Positions 53,752-62,798 are shown, numbered from the stretch's first letter. The stretch is DNA of 64,000 nt from Lachnospiraceae bacterium (GCA_015057025.1 SVFD01000004.1:209720-273719), one strand, 5' to 3'. A program made the numbers and translations. Notes: generated by a model from the sequence alone, not told the origin.

Positions 53752-54957
53752 CTAAACTTCCATATATTTTGCATCCTGCAAATGCATTTGCGTATGAAGA
53801 AAAACTCTGTCGTTCTTCATAAGCACCATATCACCATTAGGAATTAATGCTTTGTTTCGGCGCTTTACTAAAACAATTACCGAATGACGGCTGATATCCA
53901 AGTCTTTAATCTTTTTATTCACCCAAGGATGTTCGGCCTTCAGAACAATTTCCTTCATTTCAATCTTTTCATGCTCATCAAAAGGCTCTGCTCCCAGAAC
54001 AATTACATCGCCTGCCTCCAATTCGGCGCCACCATTCGGAATCAAAAACTCTTCGCCTCTTTTGATAACCGAAATAATAACATTAACCGGCAAATCTAAA
54101 TCCGCAATACGTTTTCCGGCCCACACATCATTATCATCAACATAAACTTTAATGAAATTCATATCAGCTTCGTAACCGTATTCCGTTCTCTTTTTTAAAT
54201 TGGTATACTGATCCACGAATCCCGCTGAAATAATACCGGTAGGAATAGCAACCATGCCCACACCCAAAAAGGATATAAAAATACCCAAAGCCTTTCCCCA
54301 AAAGGTAATCGGATAGATATCTCCGTACCCGATGGTTAGCAGTGTAGATGTTGCCCACCACAACCCGGAAAATGCATTGGTAAACACATCCGGTTGTGCC
54401 TCGTGCTCCAGACTATACATACACAGACTGGATGCCACCATTAATACAAGAATAATAAAGACAGACGAAACCAATTGTTGTTTCTTACTGTTTAATACAT
54501 GAGTTATGACGCTTAATGAATCATTATATGCGTTGATTCTAAACAAACGGAAAATACGCACAATTCGTAACATTCGGAATGCAACCGTTCCCTGCGGAAA
54601 TATAATAGGTAGAAAATACGGTAAAAATGACAACAAATCCACAATACCCATAAAAGAGCATAGATATTTACAAATCGCCTTCCATTCTTTTTTCTCATTA
54701 TGTAAAAATCTTGCAGTAAATAATCTTAAAATAAAGTCCACAACAAAAAAGACTACCGTTACAATTTCAACTGCCACCAATATAGGCTCATATCGTTCAC
54801 GAATTGTCTCATAAGTATATAAAATACTGGCAATCAAATTCAGTATAATTGCGCCTGCATTAATAAAATCATATGCGCGACTTACATAATCCAAGTCATA
54901 TCCGACTTCTATAATCTGAAAAACTCTCTGTCGTCTTTTTAACCATTTTTTACTCAC
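53752..54957 (-). CDS. Voltage-gated-type K+ channel with RCK/TrkA-C domain
   Basis: The 401-residue protein has six membrane helices (about 25-240). The S4-like segment FRMLRIVRIFRLFRINAYN has spaced Arg residues, and the filter TLLTIGYGDIYP (near residue 205) fits K+ selectivity. The C-terminus holds two TrkA-C-like segments (NVIISVIKRGEEFLIPNGGAELEAGDVIVLGAE; SVIVLVKRRNKALIPNGDMVLMKNDRVFLH). The start is a GTG at 54957 with AAGGAGTATGTC ahead. It probably conducts K+; its role in the cell is not evident. Confidence 0.92.
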   Translation of the reverse strand: MSKKWLKRRQRVFQIIEVGYDLDYVSRAYDFINAGAIILNLIASILYTYETIRERYEPILVAVEIVTVVFFVVDFILRLFTARFLHNEKKEWKAICKYLCSFMGIVDLLSFLPYFLPIIFPQGTVAFRMLRIVRIFRLFRINAYNDSLSVITHVLNSKKQQLVSSVFIILVLMVASSLCMYSLEHEAQPDVFTNAFSGLWWATSTLLTIGYGDIYPITFWGKALGIFISFLGVGMVAIPTGIISAGFVDQYTNLKKRTEYGYEADMNFIKVYVDDNDVWAGKRIADLDLPVNVIISVIKRGEEFLIPNGGAELEAGDVIVLGAEPFDEHEKIEMKEIVLKAEHPWVNKKIKDLDISRHSVIVLVKRRNKALIPNGDMVLMKNDRVFLHTQMHLQDAKYMEV

Positions 54958-54982
54958 GACATACTCCTTCCATTGTTATGCT

Positions 54983-55726
54983 CTATAACAATTCCGCGCT
55001 CGGTTTATAAAAGGGAAGTGGTTTTAATTTAAAAGCATTGATACGATTCATTCGGTCAATCTTTGCCTTTGTTTCTTCATCCTCACATACACCGGTCCTA
55101 ATATATTTATCAAGCACCGCATACGTAAAACCGATTTTATCTTCATCAGACATACCGCTTAAACCATCAGAAGGTACCTTATGCACTAAATTGTGTGGTA
55201 CACCAAGATAATCCCCAACCTGCAATACTTCATCAACGGTAAGCCCTGCCACTGGACCAAAATCTCCTGCAGAATCTCCGTAACGTGTAGAATAACCAAT
55301 CCAATCTTCAGATAAATTACAGGTATTTGCCACACGACCGTTTAATGTCTGTGAAAAAGCATACAATGTTGTCATGCGAAGACGAGGTGCCAAATTTAAA
55401 ACTGCCTGGGCACTGGGTTCTAAACCTGCCGCTTTTATACTTGCCAACGTATTATCATATGCCTCTTTAATATTTGATGTATAGTTACGGATTCCCAAAT
55501 GTTCTACCAGCTGTTTAGAATCCGCTATATCACACTGCTCACCGTTTGGCATTAAAATTCCCACGACCCGGTCTTTTCCCAAAGCTTCCACACATAAAGC
55601 CGCCACAATGCTGGAATCTTTGCCGCCTGAAATACCGATAACCGCATTACAACCTTTACCGTTTTCCTCAAACCAATCCTGAATCCACTTAATCAATTCC
55701 GCTGTTACCTTTTCTACCTGAAACAT
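54983..55726 (-). CDS. nadE: NAD+ synthase, ammonia-dependent
   Basis: The enzyme makes NAD from nicotinate adenine dinucleotide. The 247-residue length fits the ammonia-dependent form, with no glutaminase domain. The PP-loop GISGGKDSSIVAALC (about 29) binds ATP, and NLSEDWIGYSTRYGDSAGDFGPVAGLTVDEVLQVG and KVPSDGLSGMSDEDKIGF are the nicotinamide-site motifs. It lies 25 bases upstream of the channel gene and may be co-transcribed. Start supported by GGAGGCGTTT. Confidence 0.95.
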   Translation of the reverse strand: MFQVEKVTAELIKWIQDWFEENGKGCNAVIGISGGKDSSIVAALCVEALGKDRVVGILMPNGEQCDIADSKQLVEHLGIRNYTSNIKEAYDNTLASIKAAGLEPSAQAVLNLAPRLRMTTLYAFSQTLNGRVANTCNLSEDWIGYSTRYGDSAGDFGPVAGLTVDEVLQVGDYLGVPHNLVHKVPSDGLSGMSDEDKIGFTYAVLDKYIRTGVCEDEETKAKIDRMNRINAFKLKPLPFYKPSAELL

Positions 55727-55820
55727 AAACGCCTCCGAATTACATACTTATCTCAAAACAAACTTCATAGTCCATTACATTATTTTTATATTTTATTATC
55801 TTATAAATTTTACCACTTGC

Positions 55821-55880
55821 CATTGTAAAATACAACTTTCGATTGTAGAAATATACATTTTATTGTAAAATAAGTTTATA
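55821..55880 (+). promoter_or_regulatory. Three direct repeats at exact 20-base spacing upstream of the EAL-HDOD gene
   Basis: The motif ATTGTARAATA occurs at 55822, 55842 and 55862 (variant ATTGTAGAAATA at the second). The period is two helical turns, so a protein would bind the same face each time. TTGTAG (55843-55848), 17 bases and TAAAAT (55866-55871) form a weak promoter within it. The region sits between the divergent nadE and EAL-HDOD genes. Confidence 0.65.
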
Positions 55881-55933
55881 TAGCCGAATGCATATTTATG
55901 CCTTCGAGCCCCCCGCAAAAGGAGGAAAACATT

Positions 55934-57157
55934 ATGCTTGCAACACTGATTCCATTATTTGACGAAAACATGTCTGTCAAAGCTTATTCCCTGTTCTCAC
56001 AGAAGAATAATTATTTCTTACAGCCCAGCTATACCTCTACAGGGTTACTGGATGGTGCCGGACGTATTAACGGCCTTGAAATCATTGACAGCATGGGCAT
56101 TGAAACTCTGTCAACCGATAAAGAAATATTTGTACCGATTAATAATATTGCAATTTTCAGTGACATTTCCGAACAATGTAAAGCTCCTCACGAGCGCATT
56201 GTCCTGTTAATTGATAATTCTGTCATTCCCAATGACATGTATATTAACCGTATGAAGGAGTTAAAGAGCCAGGGTTATCGTTTTGCCATTCGCAAACTCC
56301 CGGTAGCTTCTTTTGAAGACTACCGTCAGGTTCTGCTATTGTGTGACTATATTTTTCTCAATCATCAAAAAATTGATATCACTAAGGCACAGATATATTT
56401 CACAAAGATTTATCCTAACATCAAACTGATTGCCGGTAATATCAAAACCACCGAAGAATTTGAACAGTTAAAAGCAAATGGAGGTTACACCTTTTATGAA
56501 GGTGAGTTCTATCGTACTCCGGTAACTCAGGGTGAAACAGACGTATCTCCCTTAAAAATCAATTATATCCAGTTATTAAATATCGTAAACGAAGAGAATT
56601 TTGATTTAACTGACGCAGCTGACGTTATCGGCCGTGATACTGCTTTGGTTATCTCTTTACTTAAGATTGTTAATCGTATGTCCATCAATTCAGAAATCAC
56701 GTCTATTCGCCATGCTACTGCCATGCTTGGTCAACGTGAATTAAAGAAATGGACTACCACTGCAGTTACAAAGCAGCTCTGCCTGGATAAACCTAATGAA
56801 GTGACCCGTTTATCTCTGCTTCGCGCTAAATTTGCCGAGAATTTGGCTCCGGTTTTGAGCATGGCCATAAAGTCACAGGAACTGTTTTTAATGGGATTGT
56901 TCTCTGTACTTGATATTATTCTGGATAAACCTATGGATGAAGCTTTAGATATGGTTATTGTATCTAAAGATATCCGCAAAGCACTTGTTGACCACTCCGG
57001 TCCATTAGCTTCCGCCTATAATTTCATCCTTCAATATGAAAATGCAAACTGGCAGGAAGTTTCCCGCTTAATGCTGGTAGATAATATTGATATGGACCGT
57101 GTATATAATGCTTATTGCGACGCCTTAAAATGGTATCGTAAGATTTTCAGTGAATAA
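55934..57157 (+). CDS. EAL-HDOD (YuxH-like) signalling protein
   Basis: The 407-residue protein has an N-terminal degenerate EAL-like part (about 1-200; VLLIDNSVIP, YRFAIRKLPVASFEDYRQVLLLCDYIFLNHQK) and a C-terminal HDOD domain (about 210-400; INYIQLLNIVNEENFDLTDAADVIGRDTALVISLLKIVN, HATAMLGQRELKKW). The catalytic EAL and metal residues of cyclic-di-GMP phosphodiesterases are missing, so enzyme activity is doubtful. YuxH-type proteins are signalling adaptors. AAAAGGAGGAAAACATT fixes the start. Confidence 0.85.
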   Translation: MLATLIPLFDENMSVKAYSLFSQKNNYFLQPSYTSTGLLDGAGRINGLEIIDSMGIETLSTDKEIFVPINNIAIFSDISEQCKAPHERIVLLIDNSVIPNDMYINRMKELKSQGYRFAIRKLPVASFEDYRQVLLLCDYIFLNHQKIDITKAQIYFTKIYPNIKLIAGNIKTTEEFEQLKANGGYTFYEGEFYRTPVTQGETDVSPLKINYIQLLNIVNEENFDLTDAADVIGRDTALVISLLKIVNRMSINSEITSIRHATAMLGQRELKKWTTTAVTKQLCLDKPNEVTRLSLLRAKFAENLAPVLSMAIKSQELFLMGLFSVLDIILDKPMDEALDMVIVSKDIRKALVDHSGPLASAYNFILQYENANWQEVSRLMLVDNIDMDRVYNAYCDALKWYRKIFSE

Positions 57158-57186
57158 TTAAATAAGGATACACAAAGGATAAATCC

Positions 57187-57214
57187 TCCCTTTATGATAG
57201 CTTTATAAAAGGGA
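57187..57214 (+). promoter_or_regulatory. Small hairpin upstream of the response regulator
   Basis: TCCCTTT (57187-57193) pairs with AAAGGGA (57208-57214). It has no T run, so it is not a clear terminator; it lies 35 bases before the ATG of the two-component operon. Confidence 0.35.
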
Positions 57215-57248
57215 CACATAAACCTAATTTGTACCTTGGGAGGTAAGC

Positions 57249-57926
57249 ATGGCATATCAGATTTTATTGGTGGAAGACGATTCTCAAATCCGCGAAGTAA
57301 TCTGCGATTACTTTCAGGATAAAAGTGAAGGCGAAATGGTAATTCACGCCTACGATAACGGCGATGACGCCTTAGAAGCTATTTACGAAAACGAATTCGA
57401 CCTTTGCATTTTGGATGTCATGTTACCCGGTGCAGACGGCTTTGAAATCTGCCGTACCATCCGCAGAGACAGTATTGTTCCTATCATATTTATCACTGCT
57501 CGGGGCCGTGAAGAAGACGTTCTCTACGGCTACCGGATAGGCTGTGATGACTATGTGGTAAAACCGTTCTCTCTTGCGGAGTTCTACGCCAAAACCCAGG
57601 CGCTCTTAAAACGCGCCAAGGGTATGGTGGCAGGACCTTGGTTATCATGTGGTGAAATTGCCATAAATCCTTCACGCTACCTTGTATCCGTGGAAGGACA
57701 CTACATTAATTTACCACCAAAGCAGTTTGCACTTCTTAAGTATTTGATGGAGAACAAAAACACCGTCGTTCCCCGCGAAACCCTGTTAGTCAAAATCTGG
57801 GGCTACGATTACGAAGGCGGTGAACGCGTGGTAGACAACCACATCAAGAAGCTCCGCCATGCGGTTGGTCCTTACAAGAAGCAAATTAAGACCGTTATTA
57901 CCAAAGGCTACAAAATTACGGATTAA
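57249..57926 (+). CDS. OmpR-family response regulator
   Basis: The 225-residue protein has a receiver domain with acidic pocket ED at 9-10, phospho-acceptor Asp56 (ILDVMLPG) and Lys in VKPFSLAE, then an OmpR-type winged helix (LPPKQFALLKYLMENKNTVVPRETLLVKIWGYDYEGGERVVDNHIKKLRHAVG). It controls unknown genes with the sensor kinase encoded 45 bases downstream. TTGGGAGGTAAGC precedes the ATG. Confidence 0.96.
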   Translation: MAYQILLVEDDSQIREVICDYFQDKSEGEMVIHAYDNGDDALEAIYENEFDLCILDVMLPGADGFEICRTIRRDSIVPIIFITARGREEDVLYGYRIGCDDYVVKPFSLAEFYAKTQALLKRAKGMVAGPWLSCGEIAINPSRYLVSVEGHYINLPPKQFALLKYLMENKNTVVPRETLLVKIWGYDYEGGERVVDNHIKKLRHAVGPYKKQIKTVITKGYKITD

Positions 57927-57971
57927 TGTGTTTTCCGCTATTTTTATCATAAACGGAAAGGATTTATTTTT

Positions 57972-59687
57972 ATGTCTAAAAATAATAAAAAAAGTCGTAT
58001 TGCCCGCCTCGGCAAGCGCAAAACTTTTAAAAGTATATTTTTTAAAAGATGGATTATTTCATTAATTGTCTTTGGCCTGCTATTGGCCATTTTGGTTCCT
58101 CCGCTTATCAGTGTTGCTTTTATGGCAATGGAAAACATTTTCTACATAACCGAGTCTAATATGCAATATGCATTGGAAGAGGCTTATCAGAATGTCTATG
58201 ACGGAAATCTCCTGATACCGGAAGAAGAACGTGAACAGGAATTTATAAACCGCGCCAAATTCCGTGTTACCGGATATTCTGCAGACGAAACTTACCTATG
58301 TATGTTATACGACACCGAAACCGGCGAAATCATTGCTGACTGCGATGAAACCTTTTTCTTAATTCTGCGCGAAAGCGAAAACGCACCGGCCAGGGCCTAT
58401 ACCTGCCCCGCTTCCGCAGTTCCCGAATATACGGCAGTGTTTGAAAGTATTGCAGGTGATGAAACCACCTTTTACAATTATTACATAGAAACGGATATAG
58501 AAACCTTTTACATCAAAGGGGATGAATTCCGTCCCGGCAAAATGACTGCTTATGTGATGCCTTTCGAGTACTACAATGATACATTATTACAGGAAGATTA
58601 CCAAAATGCAAAAGAAAGTTATTCTTTTGACTTTACTCCTAGTGAAAGCGGTTATACGGAATGCTCAGTCGATTCTTACCACAGTACAATCGGACCTATG
58701 GTTGCCGGTTATAGTGCAACTTCCTTTTATACCTATCCCGAAACGGTAGCAAAGGCCTGGGATTTCTTACACCTTACCTACAATGAAAATACCGGTAAGA
58801 TGACTTCGGAAGAAGACTATGTAACTGTAGCATTTGAAGGTACTACTCTGCATATCGTAACCGAATCACAAATGCATTTTTCTGAAAATGAAAACTACAC
58901 CTTACGCAGTGTCTGCTATTTTGATGTTGCGGATTATGCTATGACTCCTTTTATTATCTTTATTGTTGCTTTTATCGTACTATCCTGCCTGGTATGCTTC
59001 ATCAGTGCTAAGATTACTTACGCAGGTCTAAAAGCACACTATGATATGGAAGATTATCGCAAGACTCTGATGAACACAATGGCCCACGATTTAAAGAGTC
59101 CTTTGATGTCTATCTCAGGTTATGCTGAGAATTTAAAAGAATCCGTACATTCTGAGAAACGCGAACACTATGCGACTGCCATCATGGAAAACGTAGACCA
59201 TATGAACTGCATCATTAGTGACATTCTCTCCCTCTCCAAAACAGAGGATAGTAATGTAGTTTTAAATAAAACTGAATTGAATACAGAAGAATTAATCCGC
59301 GAATGTTTAAAGAAATACGAATTACAAATGAGCGAACGCAAATTGCAATCCGTAATTAACGGTTCCCTAACTCTTCGCGCGGATAAAACACTTTTTACGG
59401 AAGCCTTAGATAACCTCATTGGCAATGCAGTAAAATACGCTGATAAAGATTCTGAAATCACTTTTACATTAAATAAAAAAAGCATCGGTATTTCAAACCA
59501 ATGCAGTACTGAAATAAAAAATGCGAATGAATTACTCAAGCCTTTCGTCACAGGCAATGAAAACCGCAGCAACAAGGGCGGAAGCGGCTTAGGCTTGGCA
59601 ATTGCCAAGAACATTATGGATTTGCACAAATTCAAGCTCAATATAAAGTGCGAAGATAAAAAGTTCCATATAGAAATCAAATTATAA
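57972..59687 (+). CDS. Sensor histidine kinase
   Basis: The 571-residue kinase has membrane helices at about 25-50 and 330-352. Between them is a large extracytoplasmic sensor of about 280 residues, which I do not recognise. The HisKA motif MAHDLKSPLMSISGYAENL places the phospho-acceptor His at about 372. The ATPase has an N box (EALDNLIGNAVKYAD), and the final G box is GGSGLGLAIAKNIMD. It pairs with the OmpR-type regulator upstream. Confidence 0.95.
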   Translation: MSKNNKKSRIARLGKRKTFKSIFFKRWIISLIVFGLLLAILVPPLISVAFMAMENIFYITESNMQYALEEAYQNVYDGNLLIPEEEREQEFINRAKFRVTGYSADETYLCMLYDTETGEIIADCDETFFLILRESENAPARAYTCPASAVPEYTAVFESIAGDETTFYNYYIETDIETFYIKGDEFRPGKMTAYVMPFEYYNDTLLQEDYQNAKESYSFDFTPSESGYTECSVDSYHSTIGPMVAGYSATSFYTYPETVAKAWDFLHLTYNENTGKMTSEEDYVTVAFEGTTLHIVTESQMHFSENENYTLRSVCYFDVADYAMTPFIIFIVAFIVLSCLVCFISAKITYAGLKAHYDMEDYRKTLMNTMAHDLKSPLMSISGYAENLKESVHSEKREHYATAIMENVDHMNCIISDILSLSKTEDSNVVLNKTELNTEELIRECLKKYELQMSERKLQSVINGSLTLRADKTLFTEALDNLIGNAVKYADKDSEITFTLNKKSIGISNQCSTEIKNANELLKPFVTGNENRSNKGGSGLGLAIAKNIMDLHKFKLNIKCEDKKFHIEIKL

Positions 59688-59741
59688 TATTATATTTCTG
59701 ATAGTAAAATAACTAATATACGTTTAAACGTAATATCCAAA

Positions 59742-59903
59742 TTTGCGAAGTTGAAACACTGCCATCCGTACATGAAATGCCCCGGGCAGAGGTACGAACG
59801 AATGTATTCAAAGGGCTACAGCGCGAAAGCGTCCCTGCGAAAACATCATTCGTACCCCGCCGGGGCTTCACTACTTACCTCCCTCCGTTTCAACCCCCGC
59901 AAA
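59742..59903. repeat. About 160-base nested palindrome after the sensor kinase
   Basis: Outer arms TTTGCG (59742-59747) + GTTGAAAC (59750-59757) pair with GTTTCAAC (59887-59894) + CGCAAA (59898-59903). Inside, GCCCCGG (59779-59785) + GGTACGAA (59791-59798) pair with TTCGTACC (59849-59856) + CCGGGGC (59860-59866). The core has CGC-GAAA-GCG (59822-59831). The right half overlaps the end of the AlkD-like gene. Its design resembles the element after glnA. Confidence 0.75.
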
Positions 59904-60574
59904 TACTCCTTCTGCGAAGACGTAATGCGGTAACTTTCAATTGCCTTTTGTATCGCCTTATTATGCGTCCACTTTTCCAATCTTTTTTCCTCGATAAAAG
60001 GAATCACCGCATCCCACTGCTTTGCAAGCGCCGTGGCAAAATACCATGCAACCATCATTTTAACATAATATTCTTCCGACTCTACGGCTGCCACACTTTC
60101 AACATATTTGATATCAAACTCGTCTTCCAAAAAATATGTCATTAGCATACCTATGCCATAACGTACCACATAAATTTCTCCTGATGCCATCCATTCCTCA
60201 ATCTTCGATAATAACTTTTGAGGATTTTTCTTAAAAACCTTCGGTCGCATCATATCACAGGTTGCCCAATTATCCACATATGGTAAAAAGCGATTAATTT
60301 CTTTCAAACAATTATCAAAATCCTTCATGGACTCAATTAAAAATCCATGTAAATTATTTTCTTCATAAAATTCATGGGGCAATTCATTCATGAATGCCTC
60401 TGTTTCGCCGTATTTGGCCATTTCCTTAGCAAATTTACGTAAGGCAGGGGTTCTTACCCCTATAATGGTTTCAGGGCTGATTGTGGGCATTAAGCGGCTG
60501 TGAAAGGCTTTGTATTCTAAATCCTGCATTTCAAAAAGCTTTTCTCTAATATCTTTAACGGTATACTCTGTCAT
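59846..60574 (-). CDS. DNA alkylation repair protein (AlkD-like)
   Basis: The 242-residue helical-repeat protein is of the AlkD/AlkC-like family that excises alkylated bases: MIGVRTPALRKFAKEMAKYGE near residue 40, FLPYVDNWATCDMMRPKVF near 95-113 and FYFATALAKQWDAVIPF-type repeats. The sequence KRREVSSEAPAGYE at the end is encoded by the palindromic element and may be an added tail. MVAWYFATALAKQ is well conserved. AAGAAAGTGTAAAA precedes the ATG, a weak site. Confidence 0.88.
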   Translation of the reverse strand: MTEYTVKDIREKLFEMQDLEYKAFHSRLMPTISPETIIGVRTPALRKFAKEMAKYGETEAFMNELPHEFYEENNLHGFLIESMKDFDNCLKEINRFLPYVDNWATCDMMRPKVFKKNPQKLLSKIEEWMASGEIYVVRYGIGMLMTYFLEDEFDIKYVESVAAVESEEYYVKMMVAWYFATALAKQWDAVIPFIEEKRLEKWTHNKAIQKAIESYRITSSQKEYLRGLKRREVSSEAPAGYE

Positions 60575-60596
60575 TTTTACACTTTCTCATTCACTC

Positions 60597-61460
60597 TTAT
60601 TCATCAATAACCTGCAGTCGAACAACTACCACTTCCGGTCTGTTATTAATACGCACCGGAATCACACTATTGCCAAGTCCACGGCTGACTACCATCGTGG
60701 TTCCGCTCTTCGTAAAAGTTCCTTCCGTATACTCCGGAAACAGCCCGGCTCCCGGTGCGATTACACCACCAATAAAAGGAATTCTAAACTGTCCTCCATG
60801 ATAATGTCCCGACAATACTAAATTGATATTGCTTTCTGCATATGTATCAAACAACTCCGGACGATGAGATAAAAGAATGGTATAGCCTTCTGCATCTGCT
60901 GTCAGCTCCGGTATCACTTGCTTCGCTAAAACGATATTATTTCCGGGCATATCCGGATCATGAACACCTGCAATATTTAAATCCATGCCTTCGAACTGTC
61001 CGCTGTACATAGTATTATTTAGCACAAATACACCGGCTTCTTCCAAACGTTTTTCTAACTCACCATAGGTTGCTCCCAGCCATCCTTCATGATTACCTGT
61101 TACATAATACACAGGGGCAATCCCAACTGCCTGCTTCATGAATTCCATAGCTATATTCAAATCCGTATGTGATGAATCTACCAAATCACCTGTCACTGCA
61201 ATTATGTCAGGCTCCTGCTCTGCTACTGCCTTAAGCAGCCTTGCCTGTTCTTTACCAAACCTTGCATTATGTAAGTCCGAAATCTGTACAATGGTAAATC
61301 CGTTCATATCCGAATATTCCGTGCTGACAGGCACCTCATAGACCGTAGTTTGCAGACTGACATTCCCATATACCAACCAGACAATCAACAAAAACATTAT
61401 TGCAATTAAAATGAACGATTTGACTTTACTTTTTTTCTTTTTTTGTTTTTCCCGTTTCAT
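60597..61460 (-). CDS. Membrane-bound metallophosphoesterase (YkuE-like)
   Basis: The 287-residue protein has a basic N-terminus, one membrane helix (about 13-33) and a calcineurin-like domain with VQISDLHN (about 55), GDLVDS, VTGNHEGW and SGHYHGGQ metal-site motifs. Relatives such as YkuE act on lipids or cell-envelope substrates. The 9-base gap to the HD-domain gene and the same strand suggest co-transcription. No signal for the exact substrate is seen. Confidence 0.92.
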   Translation of the reverse strand: MKREKQKKKKSKVKSFILIAIMFLLIVWLVYGNVSLQTTVYEVPVSTEYSDMNGFTIVQISDLHNARFGKEQARLLKAVAEQEPDIIAVTGDLVDSSHTDLNIAMEFMKQAVGIAPVYYVTGNHEGWLGATYGELEKRLEEAGVFVLNNTMYSGQFEGMDLNIAGVHDPDMPGNNIVLAKQVIPELTADAEGYTILLSHRPELFDTYAESNINLVLSGHYHGGQFRIPFIGGVIAPGAGLFPEYTEGTFTKSGTTMVVSRGLGNSVIPVRINNRPEVVVVRLQVIDE

Positions 61461-61469
61461 ATGCTTACT

Positions 61470-62126
61470 TTAAAGAACTTTATCTCCGTTCACTCTCAAC
61501 TTAAATCCTGCATCTAAAATCTCTGCTGCGCCTCTGCACATCATCATTCGTGCTAGGAAAATATCAAAGTACTCATACATGCTGCAAATATTCTCATCAA
61601 CAGAAAGATTCAAAACAATAATCTTCTTTTCTTTATCTACCGTAATATCAGACTTTGTAACCGCATAATTTACACGGTCATGAATATCAAAATTAGAACG
61701 GTCCTGCGGACGGACGCGGCTTCTTCTAACATCGGTTTTATCCGCAATAATCAATGCTGCCGATACTGCATCCTTAGCTCCGCCTGTTGATTCATCATGA
61801 TTACCGATTGCAGACATAACCGTTACTCTGTCTTCTAACGACATATCCGATTTCTGCAAAATATCATTGGCTAACAATGCACCATATTCCGCATGATTTT
61901 TACGGTTGACTGCGTTTCCGATATCATGCATAAACCCCGCTATTTTCGCCAACTCTATCTCGTGTTCATCATAACCTAATTCTTCTAAAATATATGCTGC
62001 ACGCTCTGCAACAAAGGCGGTATGTGCCTGGGAATGATCTGTAAATCCCAGCACTCCGAGATTATCGTTTCCTCGCTTAATATAAGCATTTACTTCTTCA
62101 TTTTTTTTAATTTCCTCGTAAGTCAT
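61470..62126 (-). CDS. HD-domain phosphohydrolase-like protein
   Basis: The 218-residue protein has the HD motif FMHDIGNAVNRKNHAEYGA with the HD pair near residue 68 and a later NHDESTGGAKDAVSAALIIADKTDV Asp site, as in HD-superfamily phosphohydrolases. I chose the ATG at 62126, preceded by GGAGAGTTATTTT; an in-frame ATG at 62141 lacks a site. It is co-transcribed with the metallophosphoesterase. The nucleotide substrate is unknown. Confidence 0.85.
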   Translation of the reverse strand: MTYEEIKKNEEVNAYIKRGNDNLGVLGFTDHSQAHTAFVAERAAYILEELGYDEHEIELAKIAGFMHDIGNAVNRKNHAEYGALLANDILQKSDMSLEDRVTVMSAIGNHDESTGGAKDAVSAALIIADKTDVRRSRVRPQDRSNFDIHDRVNYAVTKSDITVDKEKKIIVLNLSVDENICSMYEYFDIFLARMMMCRGAAEILDAGFKLRVNGDKVL

Positions 62127-62226
62127 AAAATAACTCTCCATTTTATTAATGATAACACGTTTATGGGCTCATTGTTTACACACATATTATAACATGATTT
62201 TATTGTCTAATAAACTCCTGTTTTCC

Positions 62227-62255
62227 TTTCCAGTTATAAAATAATGAGATATAAT
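62227..62255 (+). promoter_or_regulatory. Promoter for the 62.3 kb gene
   Basis: TTTCCA, a 17-base spacer and TATAAT (62250-62255) lie 44 bases before the ATG. The -35 box matches consensus at four of six positions. Confidence 0.6.
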
Positions 62256-62298
62256 ATATTTTAAATAAACATTATATCAAATATGAAAGCAGAGTATT

Positions 62299-62745
62299 AT
62301 GATTTTATCCAACAGTGAAAAAGAAAATACAGATAAACAAATCGAAAATATCAGCGACGGAGAATTATTCGAATTGGAAAGTGCAACACGAATTCCGTAC
62401 AGAGACTATTTCAAACATATTGCTGCTTTGGAAGCGTATGAACAGGGATTAGCCAAGAGAAGACTTTATGAAGAATATCAGGCTTCACAAAAAGCCGATA
62501 ACCATACTGAAAGTTTCAAGCATTATCAAGTTGACAATTGCAACAACGAATTTGATCCATTATTAACCGCGATACAGGTTTATGATAAAGATGAATATGA
62601 TGTAGATGGTTTTGACTCACAAGGCTATGATTGTGAAGATTATAATCGCGCCGGTTTTAACCGCTATACAGGTTATGACCGTGGTGGCTATGATATTCAC
62701 GGCAATTCCAGAGGTGGCGACTTGACCCGTTTTCCGAAACTATAA
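62299..62745 (+). CDS. Hypothetical protein with pentapeptide-period Gly/Tyr-Asp repeats
   Basis: I do not recognise this 148-residue protein. The N-terminal 90 residues are acidic and helical. From about residue 95 there are roughly eight consecutive units of the form xxG(Y/F)(D/N), including DVDGFD, SQGYD, RAGFN, TGYD and RGGYD. No signal peptide or membrane helix. It ends in a terminator and has its own promoter, so it is probably expressed. Confidence 0.65.
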   Translation: MILSNSEKENTDKQIENISDGELFELESATRIPYRDYFKHIAALEAYEQGLAKRRLYEEYQASQKADNHTESFKHYQVDNCNNEFDPLLTAIQVYDKDEYDVDGFDSQGYDCEDYNRAGFNRYTGYDRGGYDIHGNSRGGDLTRFPKL

Positions 62746-62753
62746 TGATATAA

Positions 62754-62784
62754 AAAAGTGCAATCAATGAAAGATTGCACTTTT
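62754..62784. terminator. Bidirectional terminator
   Basis: AAAAGTGCAATC (62754-62765) pairs with GATTGCACTTTT (62773-62784); T runs follow on both strands, between two converging genes. Confidence 0.92.
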
Positions 62785-62798
62785 AATTTTATGTAATA

